A stretch of DNA of 64,000 bases from Aldrovandia affinis (lineage: Eukaryota > Chordata > Actinopteri > Notacanthiformes > Halosauridae): assembly GCA_029706075.1 (NCBI GenBank), contig JAINUG010000175.1, positions 1,443,958-1,507,957 of the forward strand, given 5' to 3'. Positions 45,300-64,000 of the stretch are shown here, in pieces. The stretch's first letter is position 1. Every line of letters begins with the position of its first letter. The position numbers and the translations under genes were made by a program. Under the pieces are notes generated by a model that did no database searches, was not told the origin of the DNA, and saw only the letters and a list, made by a program, of their open reading frames with translations.

Positions 45300-45705
45300 T
45301 TGTGCTTGAGTCCTTTTCAACTCAAGGAACTCATCTCTATATTTCCCCATTGGACAGGTTGGTGTGCAGACAGAATCACATTGTATATTGTTCAATACAT
45401 CAACAGTAATTACAGGGCGATGGACACTTCATTTAACTCGCCTACAATATAGAAGATGCACAAAAACATGCAATATAGAAGGTCCCCTGGAGATGGTAAC
45501 ATTACTTTCAATAAATCTTCAGCAAACAGTGCGTGCATTTCAATGGGTTAAGCATTAAGACTACAACACAAAAAAGCTGTTTGTGGTAAAACGACAGCTT
45601 ATTCATTAAATCTGCAATAAATAAAAGATTAAAAAATAGTATTTTCTATTACATCTGGAATTTCTAATGGAGCTCAACATTTCTATAGGGTGCAGGACCC
45701 TTTGT
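45300..45705 (+). repeat. repeat X, uninterrupted copy
   Basis: It contains, in one piece, the sequences found separately at 23637-23876 and 31396-31560. No coding part; family unknown. Confidence 0.75.
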
Positions 45706-45865
45706 CAATTCAACATGAACAGAATTTATCCTGTATGTATAAAGATTCTAAGAGTAGGAGTGCTGATCTAGGATCAGGTTTCCCCTGTCCATATCCTAAC
45801 CATATCCATGAGCTAAAAGGCTAAACTGATCCTAGATCAGCATTCCTACTGTTATAATCTTTGTA

Positions 45866-46130
45866 CATACGGGCCCAGATCTCAACCCAATTGAACACTT
45901 ATGGGAGATTCTGGAGTGGTGCCTGAGACAACGTTTAACACCGCCATCAACAAAACACCAAATGATGGAATTTCTCGTGGAAGAACGGTGTTGCATCCCT
46001 CCAATAGAGTTCCAGACGCTTAGAATGTATGCCAAAGCGCATTTAAACTGTTCTGGCGGCTTGTGGTGACTCAACGCCCTATTAAGACACTTTATATTGG
46101 TGTTCCCTTTATTTTGGCAGTTACCTGTAG
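45866..46130 (+). pseudogene. Tc1-like transposase C-terminal fragment
   Basis: GPDLNPIEHLWEILEW then LRQRLTPPSTKHQMMEFLVE and IPPIEFQTLRMYAKAHL. The plus-strand end includes the third catalytic Glu region, with a stop at about 46070. The rest is absent. Confidence 0.85.
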
Positions 46131-46695
46131 TGAGGATCCACGTGCTTGCTTCACGTTTATTCTGAGAGTGCTCACCTTTGTTCAGAACAGTCTTAATTAT
46201 TTTTGTTTGCTTCCGCTAACTTTAATGTAATCGGTTGCTAAGACAATTATATTAAAAATAACATTCAAATAAACGATACCCTATAGCCGACATCCCTAGC
46301 TGGTTTTACACCACGAAGTCATTCATGTTCATGTTTTGGACAAAGCTCGAATAAAACTACAATTCCCTTCAATACACATTTATACATTCACTCACGGCTT
46401 GTTGGTTGTCCCTTGCGGCTTGTCTCGCGTTATCGCGGGCCTGCTGCCTCGCACACAGGGGACTGGGGGCTGAGGGCTGAGCTCCTGTAGAGAGGGATGC
46501 AGCCAGGCGCTGGAAGAGAATGCAGCCGAGAAAGACCACCAGACGGGTTGACTCTATTCCGATAAAACACTGACATTTGACGAGGGGTTGTGTGTTGGCA
46601 CAGGGGTCCAAAACAGACACATGTATGAATGTATTATGAACTGCAACATTTATTGCTGAACATCTCTTAAGATATTTCAGTTAAGTAAACGGGCA
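46131..46695. promoter_or_regulatory. ube2d4 upstream region / 5' UTR (inferred)
   Basis: No TATA box at a fitting distance. A CpG-richer stretch with tctcgcgttatcgcg at 46423-46437 lies about 270 bp before the start. Assigned by position only. Confidence 0.35.
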
Positions 46696-55267
<8,572 letters not shown>

Positions 55268-57960
55268 GGAACCAGGGCGTCAAACACTGACAGGCACAAG
55301 GGAGAGGGAGGGAGGAGGGGGATGGAGAAGTAAGTGATGGGGTTGACCAAGTCCTTTGGGTTACTGTGGAAATGCCCAACCCCCACCTATTTTGAGGCCT
55401 CTGCCCGGCAGCCATGGAAATACAGCAGTCTTTTATTTCTGTTGTTATTAATATTGCAGTTATTACACAGATGAGTGGATTTTGGGAGTATAATTATTGT
55501 TCAACCAAATGGCAGTTGAGGTTGATTTGACAAGTTGGAGGGGATCTTGGGTGTGTCCTCACATCACTGGCCACATCACCCCCCACCCACCTCCCCTGCA
55601 CCTGGTGCCATGTGCCTGCATGCTGTGAATCTTTGTCACAATGTCTTCACGGGCATGTGGTACTGAAACTGAAACTGGACCTAGAACTGGAACTGCAGCT
55701 GGAATTTGACTGTGCTCTGGAGCCAGGCAGTGGAGCAAGGCAGTGTTCTGGAACCAAAACTGGAACTGTGTTCTGGAATATAAGGCACCCTTTCTGCTGC
55801 AGTATCCCTGGCCTTCGTTCTGGAGTGGAGCAGATAAGGGTGATATCTCTTTGACATAGGATATGTGTGATATGGCTGCAGTGGCCCTCTTCTGCCAATA
55901 ACTCTCTACTGCCCTCTGTCTGCAGCCAGGGGGAAAGGCTGCTGAAACTGAAACGTTTTTTAACAAACCTGATTGTGTGCAGTGCATTTTGAGCAGGAAA
56001 AAAACTATAAAAGGAACCAAACCCCTGAATTTCTGATGAGTTACTGGTTCAATTCCAGCAAACTAAACATGCAGGGAGGGGTTGTGGAGTATGGTATAGA
56101 TTGCGATGACATGCCAGGTCTATGGGTTGCTGGGACTTGATTTCCCATAAGCACTAGCAGTTGAAGTTTCTTGATATCCCACAAGCCACCTGTAGCCCCT
56201 TTGGTGAACCCAAACCTTTCAGGACACCTAGTGCTGTCTTTGAGAATATGGGATTCATATGGGAAAATTATTTGTTGCATGGCTGTGATGCTTAAGGGCT
56301 TTCTTAATCTGTAAGGCAGGCTGTGTTATAGGAGGCGTTTGGGCTTGCTTTAGAAGTGTTGAACGTGCAACATTAATTTCATCTGTCTGTCAGTGATTAA
56401 CATTTGTCACTCTTGGGCAAACTTGACTCCACCTTACACATGTATATATATGTAGATAAGAGTGACGTGCGACCATCTATTCCACACTGATTTACTCCCT
56501 CCCCCAACCGCTGCTGCGGTGAACCTCAGGTGAATCCTTAGCTCTAATCCGAGGAAGTGGACAAAAATATCAAAGATTAAATGTTTGCTATAGCCAGCAC
56601 AAACTTTACCCTGCAGAAGAGAGCAGTAGCTACTGAGAATCATTGAACATGTTTAAGCAACTCTTGATTTTCATATTCAACTGTTCCTGAATGTACTGTA
56701 CCAGGAAGGAATTGTTGTTGGATGCAAATTTGATGAATACTGCCGGCTATCACTACCATAACCTTACCGCTGTTTTGAGATTGCCATTGTTCATGCCATT
56801 AACCTCTTGGTTAGAACACGCCATATTGTCATTTATGGCATTAAAGATGTGTGCGCACACATAACTTTTTGGTTTCTTTAAAACATACCTCACGAAAAGG
56901 TTGTAGCCCATTCGTCCTCAGCACACGCCACGTGCTAGATAAAGGAACGCACATTTCACTGACACTAGTTAATCACTGGAACATTCAATTATAGGGCACC
57001 GAGGCCATTGTCATTATTTTAATATGATAAACATTGATTTATTTTTTTAATTGTTTTTCGATTCAATAAATCGATTTATTGTTTTTTAAATTTTATTTTT
57101 TATTACCGGGTTGTTGATGTTCCAGCAGAGGTGGCACAACAAAGCCACGTCTGTTATATTTTGAGTTTCATTGGAATTGGAGTTACATTAGTGTAAAAAT
57201 GTTTATATTAGAGACTGTGTGTATTTTTTTCCATGCTGAATTATGAACCGTTTACAACCAGATCAGATTGAAGGATATTCTCAACTCAAGACAATAAAAT
57301 AACCATAGTTAAAGCTATCACATTATCATTGTTTGATGGCAAAATGTTTTTGGAATTAAAAAAGTGAGCCATGAATTTTTGTAGCCTATTTTATTTGTAT
57401 AAAATATAATGCTGTTCAGATCAATGTGTGGTTCCCAAGAGCCTGGAAAATCCTTTAAAAATATTTTTGGAGCTAACAAAGTCAATATTTGTCTTGCTAA
57501 CTCACTAGTTTTATGGCATGTAAGTCTGTCATTGTGTGGACACTGCTAACAAATTGTCTAGCTTGCTGGCTTTTTACACGAAACCAAATACAAAACGTCA
57601 AAAGGTAATTGATGACTGGCATTAGTGTCTACAGTCCAATACACACATCAGTAATGCTTTATGACATCATAGTTATAAATAACTACATTCTGTGATAATC
57701 TGATAACAGCAACAATTAAAAAATAAGCCTTACAAATATTACTTACAAAGTAATTGAAAAGTCTTGGAAAATATAAATCTGACTTGAGGGTGAACCCTGA
57801 AACAGAAAAGATTAAGAATATTTTTGAACCATACATTTTTACATCGTTATGTCTCAATAAGGGAATTTTCTGAATTTATTTTGCCACAGGGTGGAAGTCA
57901 CCTTTTTCCAATAGCTTGGGTGTAGCAATTTTGATTTGACCATTTTTTCCCCACAACTTT
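55268..57960 (+). other. ube2d4 3' UTR and downstream DNA
   Basis: No coding sequence. Imperfect ctggaactg repeats lie at 55665-55770. AATAAA-type signals occur at about 57065 and 57292; which one is used cannot be told. Confidence 0.35.
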
Positions 57961-57961
57961 T

Positions 57962-58200
57962 CATTCATTCATTATCTAACCTGCTTATTCTTGGTCAGGG
58001 GAAAGAGGCAGGAATACATTCTGGACAGGTCGCCAATCCATCGCAGGGCACATACACCATTCACTCACACACTCATACCTACAGACAATTTAGACTGTCC
58101 AATTAGCCTAACGTGCATGTCTTTGGATTGTGGGAGAAAACCGGAGTACCCGGAGGAAACCCACGTGCACACGGGGAGAACATGCAAACTCCGCCGCCCA
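57962..58200 (-). mobile_element. LINE-derived 3' tail, (ATGG)n family, antisense
   Basis: (CATT)n, then ggacaggtcgccaatccatc, gggagaaaaccggagtaccc and acacggggagaacatgcaaa; a longer version of the element at 38243-38443. Confidence 0.8.
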
Positions 58201-58860
58201 CCCACAACTTTGCGAGCTGGAAATCCTGTATTTACTGTATATGTGGTTCTTCGATCCAGGTTTGTGTGCACACTGAAGCCCCATTACAGCTTGGCAGAGT
58301 GAAGACCCTGACAGGGTGACCCCCTGGTAAATAAACTAAGTTCAGTTTCATTAGAGGTCTGAAGATTTGTTTCCATAACACAAGTGATGTAGATGTGGGA
58401 GTAAAATGTTGCCCAAAGACTGAACTACGATGAAATAATATTCCCAACATATTGTCCACTGATTTTCTCTTTGGCACAATGCCATTTTTACTTTTAACTT
58501 TTTATTCCCCAATTTCCTTTGCTTAGTCGTTACAATATTGTCCATCAATACTGCACACAGGGACACATGCATCCACTGAGCTGCAGACAGCCAGCTGCTG
58601 CTTCTGTTCACTCCGCAGTCCACCAACTAACCTGCCAAACTCATTCCATGATGGGACTACACTTCATGAACCGCTGCGCAGGATCTGGTCAACCTGGTGC
58701 CATCATGACTTGTACAGCAAAACCACACCCCAGACTGGCACCAGTATTCCCAGTAAGCAAAGCCAACACAAGAGAATCCACGTAAATGGATTAAGCAAAC
58801 TTAATCCTGGCTAACAAAAGCAGACAGCCAGGACACCTCAATAAGATTTACATCATACAT

Positions 58861-58866
58861 TTTATT
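58861..58866 (-). promoter_or_regulatory. candidate cox5b poly(A) signal
   Basis: AATAAA on the minus strand, about 260 bp after the stop codon. Confidence 0.5.
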
Positions 58867-59125
58867 AACAGGAGGATGTAGACCACTAGTAACGTGCACA
58901 GTACGTAAGAGTAGAGGTAAACTGCATCAAATGGAATTGCCAAAGTACTGCGTCCCAAACCATGACAATTGTGACCTGAGAGTTTCTGATGCTGTAATGT
59001 AAGCAAGGACTGGTCAATGAGGTAAACGGTGTGAAAGTTATTGGATTGAGGAATGTGTGCCTGTAACAGAATGAGAGAGTGTGTGTGTGTACGTGTGCGC
59101 GCATGTGTGCGTAAATTTAGGCAGC

Positions 59126-59238
59126 TCAGTGTGGAAGCTCATGGGAGACTAGCTTGTAATGGGAGCCGCAGGAGGGGCATCGCTGGGCCTCGCCCTGGTG
59201 AAGCCAGAACCACACCACCGCCGTGTTGTCCTCTTCAC
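59126..59238 (-). CDS. cox5b: cox5b exon 4 (zinc-site end)
   Basis: [20 protein letters not shown] then [17 protein letters not shown] and TGA (59128-59126). Confidence 0.96.
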
Positions 59239-61115
59239 CTGAACGAGAGGGGAGAGAGAGAGGGAAAGATGTCCTCTTTGTTTGTTTTAAATGCCAACAA
59301 GAAATGTGATCAGACAAAGCAGCTGTGCTTCCTCTTGGTCTGTAGAGGTGTTGTGGTCCAATCAGTTTGTAAATTGTTGTCACCATTATTGCTGTATTGT
59401 GGTCAGATTGGCAAGACGGGTCAGTTTATATCTTTTTTTTTTTTTTTTTTTAACTCCAAAGCAATTCCAGAGCCACCAAGCCTGAATCTGATATTTGAGA
59501 CCAGACCAAGCCTCGGAATCCATACAAACAAAACTGAGTATGAGACTAAATATAATAAAAAGGCTTATACCACCTTGCTGCTTACAGAAAGGCAGTGAAC
59601 ACAACCCAGAGGTTACTGCATCACACTAGCTGAGAGGAACTGGGGGACTCTTAGGTGTACAGAGTTAAAAATGCTGGGATGAAATGTAAAACAAAATGAA
59701 TGGCATTTCTGAGGGGGGTGCAGGGGTGAGACCACACATACAGACACAACCAACGATCCTCTTGTTGGTGATGGAGGGGACCAGGTGGGGGTCTTGCTTG
59801 GACCCGGCATACCCCTTAGGCTTCAGCATGTTGTAGGGGTCCTGGAACAGAGAAACGCACAATCAGAGGGTGGCAGTCAACATAGTTTACCAGGATGGGT
59901 GGTTTCACACTGATTTCATGGATAGTGCAGGCATTTACAATTAGAAATTTAGTTTATCTGGAGAGGTCTGCGATGAACCAAGTAAACAGATACTATGACT
60001 AAATAGACATTTGTGTTTTGCCACAATGAAACACATTTAAAAGTATACGGTCTGTCAAATAATCACCACAGCTAGGTATGGGAGTACACAGCATTTCAAG
60101 GGAGATGGAAAATGTTAAGAATTAAAAGAACAATTTGTGGTTTAATACGCACTGTGCCCTCTCTCATCGCCTTCATTATAATCTTCTCCATGCCAGTGGC
60201 TTGTTCGTCGTCGGTTGGGATACCTGCAAGACGTTCGTAACCACACTGTCAAGGACGATGTAAAAAAAGATTCACAAATATGAGTACTTCATCACTCAAC
60301 TAGGTAACCGAATATCTAGCTGCTCAATTTTTTTGATATTTATATAGCAGCATTTTGATCAATTAAATAGATAAGCTAAATAGAGAACATTAACATTCCC
60401 ATAATGTTCAGCTAGCTAGCCAGCGTAGCTAGTGCTAACTCGAAACGTTGACAGTTCGAAATTTAGCTAGCTGGCGTTAGGAAGGTCACTAACGCCAAGG
60501 TAGCGGGAAAAGTTGCTGTTGCGGAAAAATGTAGTTAGTAACCAAAGTAACCTTATCCCCCTACATATTTACCTCTAGTTAACATACACACGTAATGAGT
60601 ATTAAGTTAGCTAGATAGCGAAGATCATTTCTGTCTACGTTTGCTGGTTAAAGTTAACTCAGCCAGAAAACTAGCAGTTATGTACTACTAGGTACATGTA
60701 CATGTAACACGATCAGCTAAAGTTAACTAGAATAACCCAACAATTACGTAGCAAATGCCGTGATCGCTTGCTAGCTATCTAACGTTAGGCAACGTATTCA
60801 CATAAACAACTTAACGAAGCTCAGATAACCTAACTGTCAATAGCTAATAGGCTAAGCAGCTAGCGATTAACTAGTCACAACGATATATTCTCGGCCGAGA
60901 GGCAGCTGTAGCTAATTGTTAGCTAGCTAGCTTTTTTGCCCTTGACAATAAGATCGATTTCATAAATGCCTAACCGCTTATCTGTCCGCTTCCCCGATAA
61001 ACACCCAACTCGGCTTACCTCCAGCCGACATTCCGCGGGTAAGAACCGGGACCGAGGCTGTCCGGCAAGTAACAGCGGCCCGGACAGCGGACCTAAGCAA
61101 TAACCTTGCAGCCAT
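59126..61115 (-). CDS. cox5b: cytochrome c oxidase subunit 5B, mitochondrial
   Basis: A nuclear-encoded peripheral subunit of complex IV facing the mitochondrial matrix; it carries a structural zinc. Four exons on the minus strand (61115-61019, 60223-60153, 59841-59742, 59238-59126) give 126 residues against 129 in human. The first ~29 residues ([20 protein letters not shown]...) are rich in Arg/Ala/Val with no acidic residue, a typical mitochondrial presequence; [17 protein letters not shown] follows as the likely mature start. [23 protein letters not shown] and [20 protein letters not shown] are diagnostic. Zinc Cys are 88, 90, 110 and 113. All splice sites are GT/AG and in phase; no break. 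Fish may have two cox5b paralogues; I cannot say which this is. Confidence 0.96.
59742..59841 (-). CDS. cox5b: cox5b exon 3
   Basis: [20 protein letters not shown] then [13 protein letters not shown]; acceptor gttccag, donor gtatgt. Confidence 0.96.
60153..60223 (-). CDS. cox5b: cox5b exon 2
   Basis: [20 protein letters not shown] then EGT; acceptor cttgcag, donor gtgcgt. Confidence 0.95.
61019..61115 (-). CDS. cox5b: cox5b exon 1
   Basis: Presequence exon, phase 1 at its end; donor gtaagc. The ATG at 61115-61113 is the first in a good context and gives the expected presequence length. Confidence 0.94.
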
Positions 61116-61298
61116 CCTTCCTTCCTCCGATGTGACAATAATGACTAGTGCTGTTGCAAACTGTAAGGCAGTCGCATTGATTTTGCGTCACATCTTGCTC
61201 ATGCGTGTGCACTACACGCTGTTCGATAGCCGTTTTCCAAACCAACTGGCACACTTCCACGTACACTAACCCTTCATCGCCGGCTATTCACTTATCAT
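61116..61298 (-). promoter_or_regulatory. cox5b proximal promoter
   Basis: Next to the start (minus strand) are GGAGGAAGGAAGG (ETS/GABP-like cores) and aggatggctgc (YY1-like). About 80 bp upstream the plus strand has tgctcatgcgtg, close to an NRF-1 site. These factors control COX5B in mammals. The sites here are motif resemblance only. The region ends at a hAT insertion. Confidence 0.5.
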
Positions 61299-62675
61299 CA
61301 GGGTTGGGTTGTAACGGAATACATGTAACGGCGTTACGTAACCAGAATACAAAAATCAAGTAACTGTATTCAGCTCGCGTTATATTTGAAAAACGAGTAA
61401 TCTGAATACAGTTACTTTAATAAACCTGAAGTGAATACATTTTGGAATACTTCTTGGAATTCTTGGTGGAAAGTTTTCCTTACAAACATTAATGAGCTGA
61501 TATTCATTACTAAAGCTACAGCATGAATTGCTCACGCCTACATGATTATCATCACACAGCTCACGAAAACTACCGCCGCTGCACAGAACCAAAAAAACTG
61601 CGTTTAAAAAAAGCCCACGCCCACACTCAGAGAAACATTGACAGCGACAAAAAAAAAGTCAGCTTTCAGTTCGTGGCGTTATCGACACCATTTCCAATTT
61701 CCAAGACCAAGAAGACCATGGGAAAAATCTGTCGGTCCAGTGTATCTTGTGTCTTCCGGGAATAAAGATACTGTCGGCATCAAAGGACTCGACTTCGAAT
61801 CTTAAAAAGCACTTGGAGGTAAGTCAACGTTAGCTAACCTTCAGCTTACTGAACACAGTTCTGCAGTAATTTGCTGTTACCTGACCTTAGCCTACGGTTT
61901 GAGGCATCGCAATAACTGCTCTGCTAATTTTATACTGCTTTCTTTATTGTTGAAACGATGACATTTATTTTCTTTTTCTTTTTTTTCCCAGTTTTCTCCC
62001 AATTTGGTAGCCATTTGTACCCTACTATACGTCAATTACATTATGCATTGCCGAGCATTCGCCGCTACACAGCCAAAAACGTTTCAAAAGTTATTACATT
62101 GTTTCAGATGTTGTGTTTGAGTTATGCTCATGATGAGCCATTAAAACAGTAAAAGAACTTGCCTTTCAGTTTCCCTTTACGTTTTATTATGATTAATTTT
62201 TAATCTGTCCATTCTAATTCCATAACATGTTAATGATGATGACTAAAACAAAACAATGCAGATACAATGTTGCATATATTTAGCTAAATTGACATCTCGA
62301 ATGTATTAGTATTTATCATTAAATGAACAGAAGCTGACCTGACCTCTACACAGTGGAAAGTTGAACATGACATGTAATGCATAATAACTATTTAAATGTA
62401 TTACTGATCAAATAAAAGAGTGAACATGGCGTGTGCAGTACTTTTAGTACTAAGTAGCACCACCTTTGTCTTTAAAACAGCTTCCCAATGCCTCCTGTAC
62501 CCCAAAACATACCCATCTGTGATGGAAAAAGTAAGTATTCCAAAAGTATTCTAAAAGTAATCTGAATACGTTACTTTTTGAGACATGTAACTGTATTCAT
62601 TTCTGATTACTTTCAGAGCCGTGTAATCAGTATTCAGGCACTAATTACATTTACAAAGTAACCCTCCCAACCCTG
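61299..62675 (+). mobile_element. hAT element with BED-finger remnant and exact 8 bp TSD
   Basis: 1377 bp with ends CAGGGTTGGG and CCCAACCCTG; the exact duplication CTTATCAT lies at 61291-61298 and 62676-62683. Both subterminal parts share gttac/gtaac-rich words (gtaacggcgttacgtaac). A plus-strand scrap at about 61735-61818 reads CILCLPGIKILSASKDSTSN then LKKHLE before a GT donor, the C-x2-C...H end of a BED finger. The catalytic domain is missing. A SINE-Z tail lies at 61955-62045. Confidence 0.88.
61955..62045 (-). mobile_element. SINE family Z tail inside the hAT element
   Basis: Poly-T then ctcccaatttggtagccatt. Confidence 0.6.
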
Positions 62676-62769
62676 CTTATCATTGGCGATGAAAGGTGAG
62701 AGGTGAGAGTGCACAATGCATCGCGCAGTTTGGAAAACGGACTCGAACTGAGTTGTCTTGAGCGCAAGT

Positions 62770-62778
62770 ATGTCGACT
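62770..62778 (+). CDS. possible first coding exon of a divergent gene
   Basis: ATG TCG ACT followed by gtaagt, divergent from cox5b. Supported only by position, the donor and the mirrored promoter motif at 62728-62748. The gene cannot be named. Confidence 0.25.
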
Positions 62779-63249
62779 GTAAGTAAACGAAAATCCCCTT
62801 TTTAAGTAAATCACGAATGAAGTGATCAACTGCACTGTTAGCGTATTAATTGCAGTAATAACAATATGAATGCTTTGTTAACTTAAGAATTAGTTAACGT
62901 AGGCGACACAGACTAATGTAATGTTAGCTGTTACTAAGACTAACTAACTAGTTAGCTAACTAACTAAATTAAAATGTAATGAGAAATGGGTTATTCCTTG
63001 TAAAACACAGAAAAGTGGATTTCGACACCCACCTTTTCAGATTGTTCCAAAATGCTTTCTATAGTTATAAATAAGGTTAGGAGACATTTGTAGGAATTAA
63101 TTGAAGAAATTAAGCTAATTGATTGGACCCAGACTGGACCTTTACTGTTTTATGATTCACATAATATTCTGTAAATATAGTAGCCTACTACCAAACATCC
63201 AATTTGTACCAAATTGCTCCTTCGTAATTATGACTAAGACATGAGGATT

Positions 63250-63393
63250 CCAAAAAATGGTCAAAATAAAACCACAGACCCCCGGAAACCCACACCAATC
63301 CCACTCCGATGACCACAATACAATACCAGTTCTCTGTTTGACAAGTACTAAGAAGCTGGGCCTTGGAGTATTGTTTCTTCATAATAGTTAATG
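63250..63393. repeat. inverted repeat, left arm
   Basis: Pairs with 63662-63805. The best part is agaagctgggccttgg with tttcttcata. The spacer is about 270 bp. Confidence 0.8.
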
Positions 63394-63661
63394 TATTCTT
63401 CTAAGTGAAACGTTATTTCCCCCTGTCCAAATGAATGAATCATTGAAGTTGTTAATTTTATACTCAATTAGGCCCTATATAATGTGGAAGTCCCCATTTC
63501 TGACCTTCCCATTTTTTGTGAACTGTTGCATTGATGGTTGACAAATAAATTATCCAACATCAACTCTTAACTCTACATGTCTAAATCATTTTAACACAAA
63601 CAACTTCAACGAGTCATCAATCTGTACAGGAGAAAATAACCATCACCATATTCACTGACAA

Positions 63662-63805
63662 TACATTCAATTGTATGAAGAAATAATCACCCAAGGCCCA
63701 GCTTCTTACTATTTGTCAAACCTCTAGAACTGATGTTATATACTACTGTTTGTTGGGGTGGGGTTAGAGGGATCTGTGAATGGATTTTGACCATTTATTT
63801 GTATG
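63662..63805. repeat. inverted repeat, right arm
   Basis: Reverse-complement partner of 63250-63393; ccaaggcccagcttctta and attttgaccattt are the clearest blocks. Confidence 0.8.
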
Positions 63806-63898
63806 TTTATGTTTAAGATCAGGCAGAACCACGAATAAAGGGAAGGGAAAAGAAAGAGTAGTGAAGAAGAGAACAGGAAGTAATCCTATATTAGCATT

Positions 63899-64000
63899 AT
63901 GGCAGCACCCAGCAAAGACTGCCAAGCAGCACAGAGCAGCCAGGACCAGCCCCCTGAAGCAGCACAGAGCAGCCATGACCAGCCCCCTTGGCCAGAGCCA
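63899..64000 (+). CDS. open reading frame running off the window end
   Basis: From ATG at 63899 the frame is open to the end: MAAPSKDCQAAQSSQDQPP with a near repeat AAQSSHDQPP. It is Gln/Ser/Pro-rich and low in complexity, and not recognised. It could be an N-terminal coding exon, a retroelement leader ORF or chance. Confidence 0.25.
   Translation, partial: MAAPSKDCQAAQSSQDQPPEAAQSSHDQPPWPEP

Noticed and set aside
46369-46620. 83-residue minus-strand frame just upstream of ube2d4
   Set aside because: No recognisable family, no supporting splice pattern; best explained as chance in a CpG-richer promoter region.
59053-59598. 181-residue plus-strand frame over the last cox5b exon
   Set aside because: It is the antisense shadow of cox5b plus a poly-T run.

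Overview
The window is nuclear DNA from a ray-finned (teleost-type) fish. The evidence is three split vertebrate genes with GT/AG introns, long (CA)n and (TA)n tracts, tRNA-derived SINEs with an L2-type 3' tail, and a dense load of fish-type Tc1/mariner, hAT, Harbinger and L2/Rex1-like elements. The species cannot be fixed from the sequence alone.

Layout. (1) 1-10.8 kb, plus strand: the 3' half of frmd4a, covering the CUPID/DUF3338 coiled-coil region, the Ser/Pro-rich scaffold region, two alternative last exons and the 3' UTR. The upstream FERM-coding exons lie outside the window. Its introns hold minisatellites, a solo LTR and Tc1 and SINE pieces. (2) 10.8-46 kb: a repeat-built intergenic block with no host gene recognised. 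It holds a gypsy-like fossil between inverted repeats, a 4.4 kb direct tandem duplication (14.17-22.99 kb), hAT, LINE and Harbinger remains (25-31 kb), and a run of TA-target transposons (33.7-44.5 kb). (3) 46.7-55.3 kb, plus strand: a complete seven-exon UBE2D-class ubiquitin-conjugating enzyme, closest to UBE2D4. Its first intron carries a 2.6 kb nested transposon stack. (4) 59.1-61.1 kb, minus strand: a complete four-exon cox5b (cytochrome c oxidase subunit Vb). A hAT element with an exact 8 bp target duplication lies about 180 bp upstream of its start, inside a palindromic stretch that may be a divided two-way promoter. (5) 62.7-64 kb: a possible divergent first exon, a roughly 140 bp inverted-repeat pair, and an open reading frame running off the end.

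The three host genes have unrelated jobs: cell polarity scaffold, ubiquitin transfer, and respiratory-chain subunit. Nothing suggests that they work as a unit. I found no operon, CRISPR array, defence island or clearly new gene system. The most unusual items are structural: an exon-derived minisatellite that multiplied a 5' splice site in frmd4a, a 39 bp micro-inversion between the two 4.4 kb tandem copies, a repeat split by about 7.5 kb of inserted elements, and the hAT-split palindrome next to cox5b. Exon limits were set by hand from reading frame, GT/AG sites and remembered family sequence; no alignment was run.
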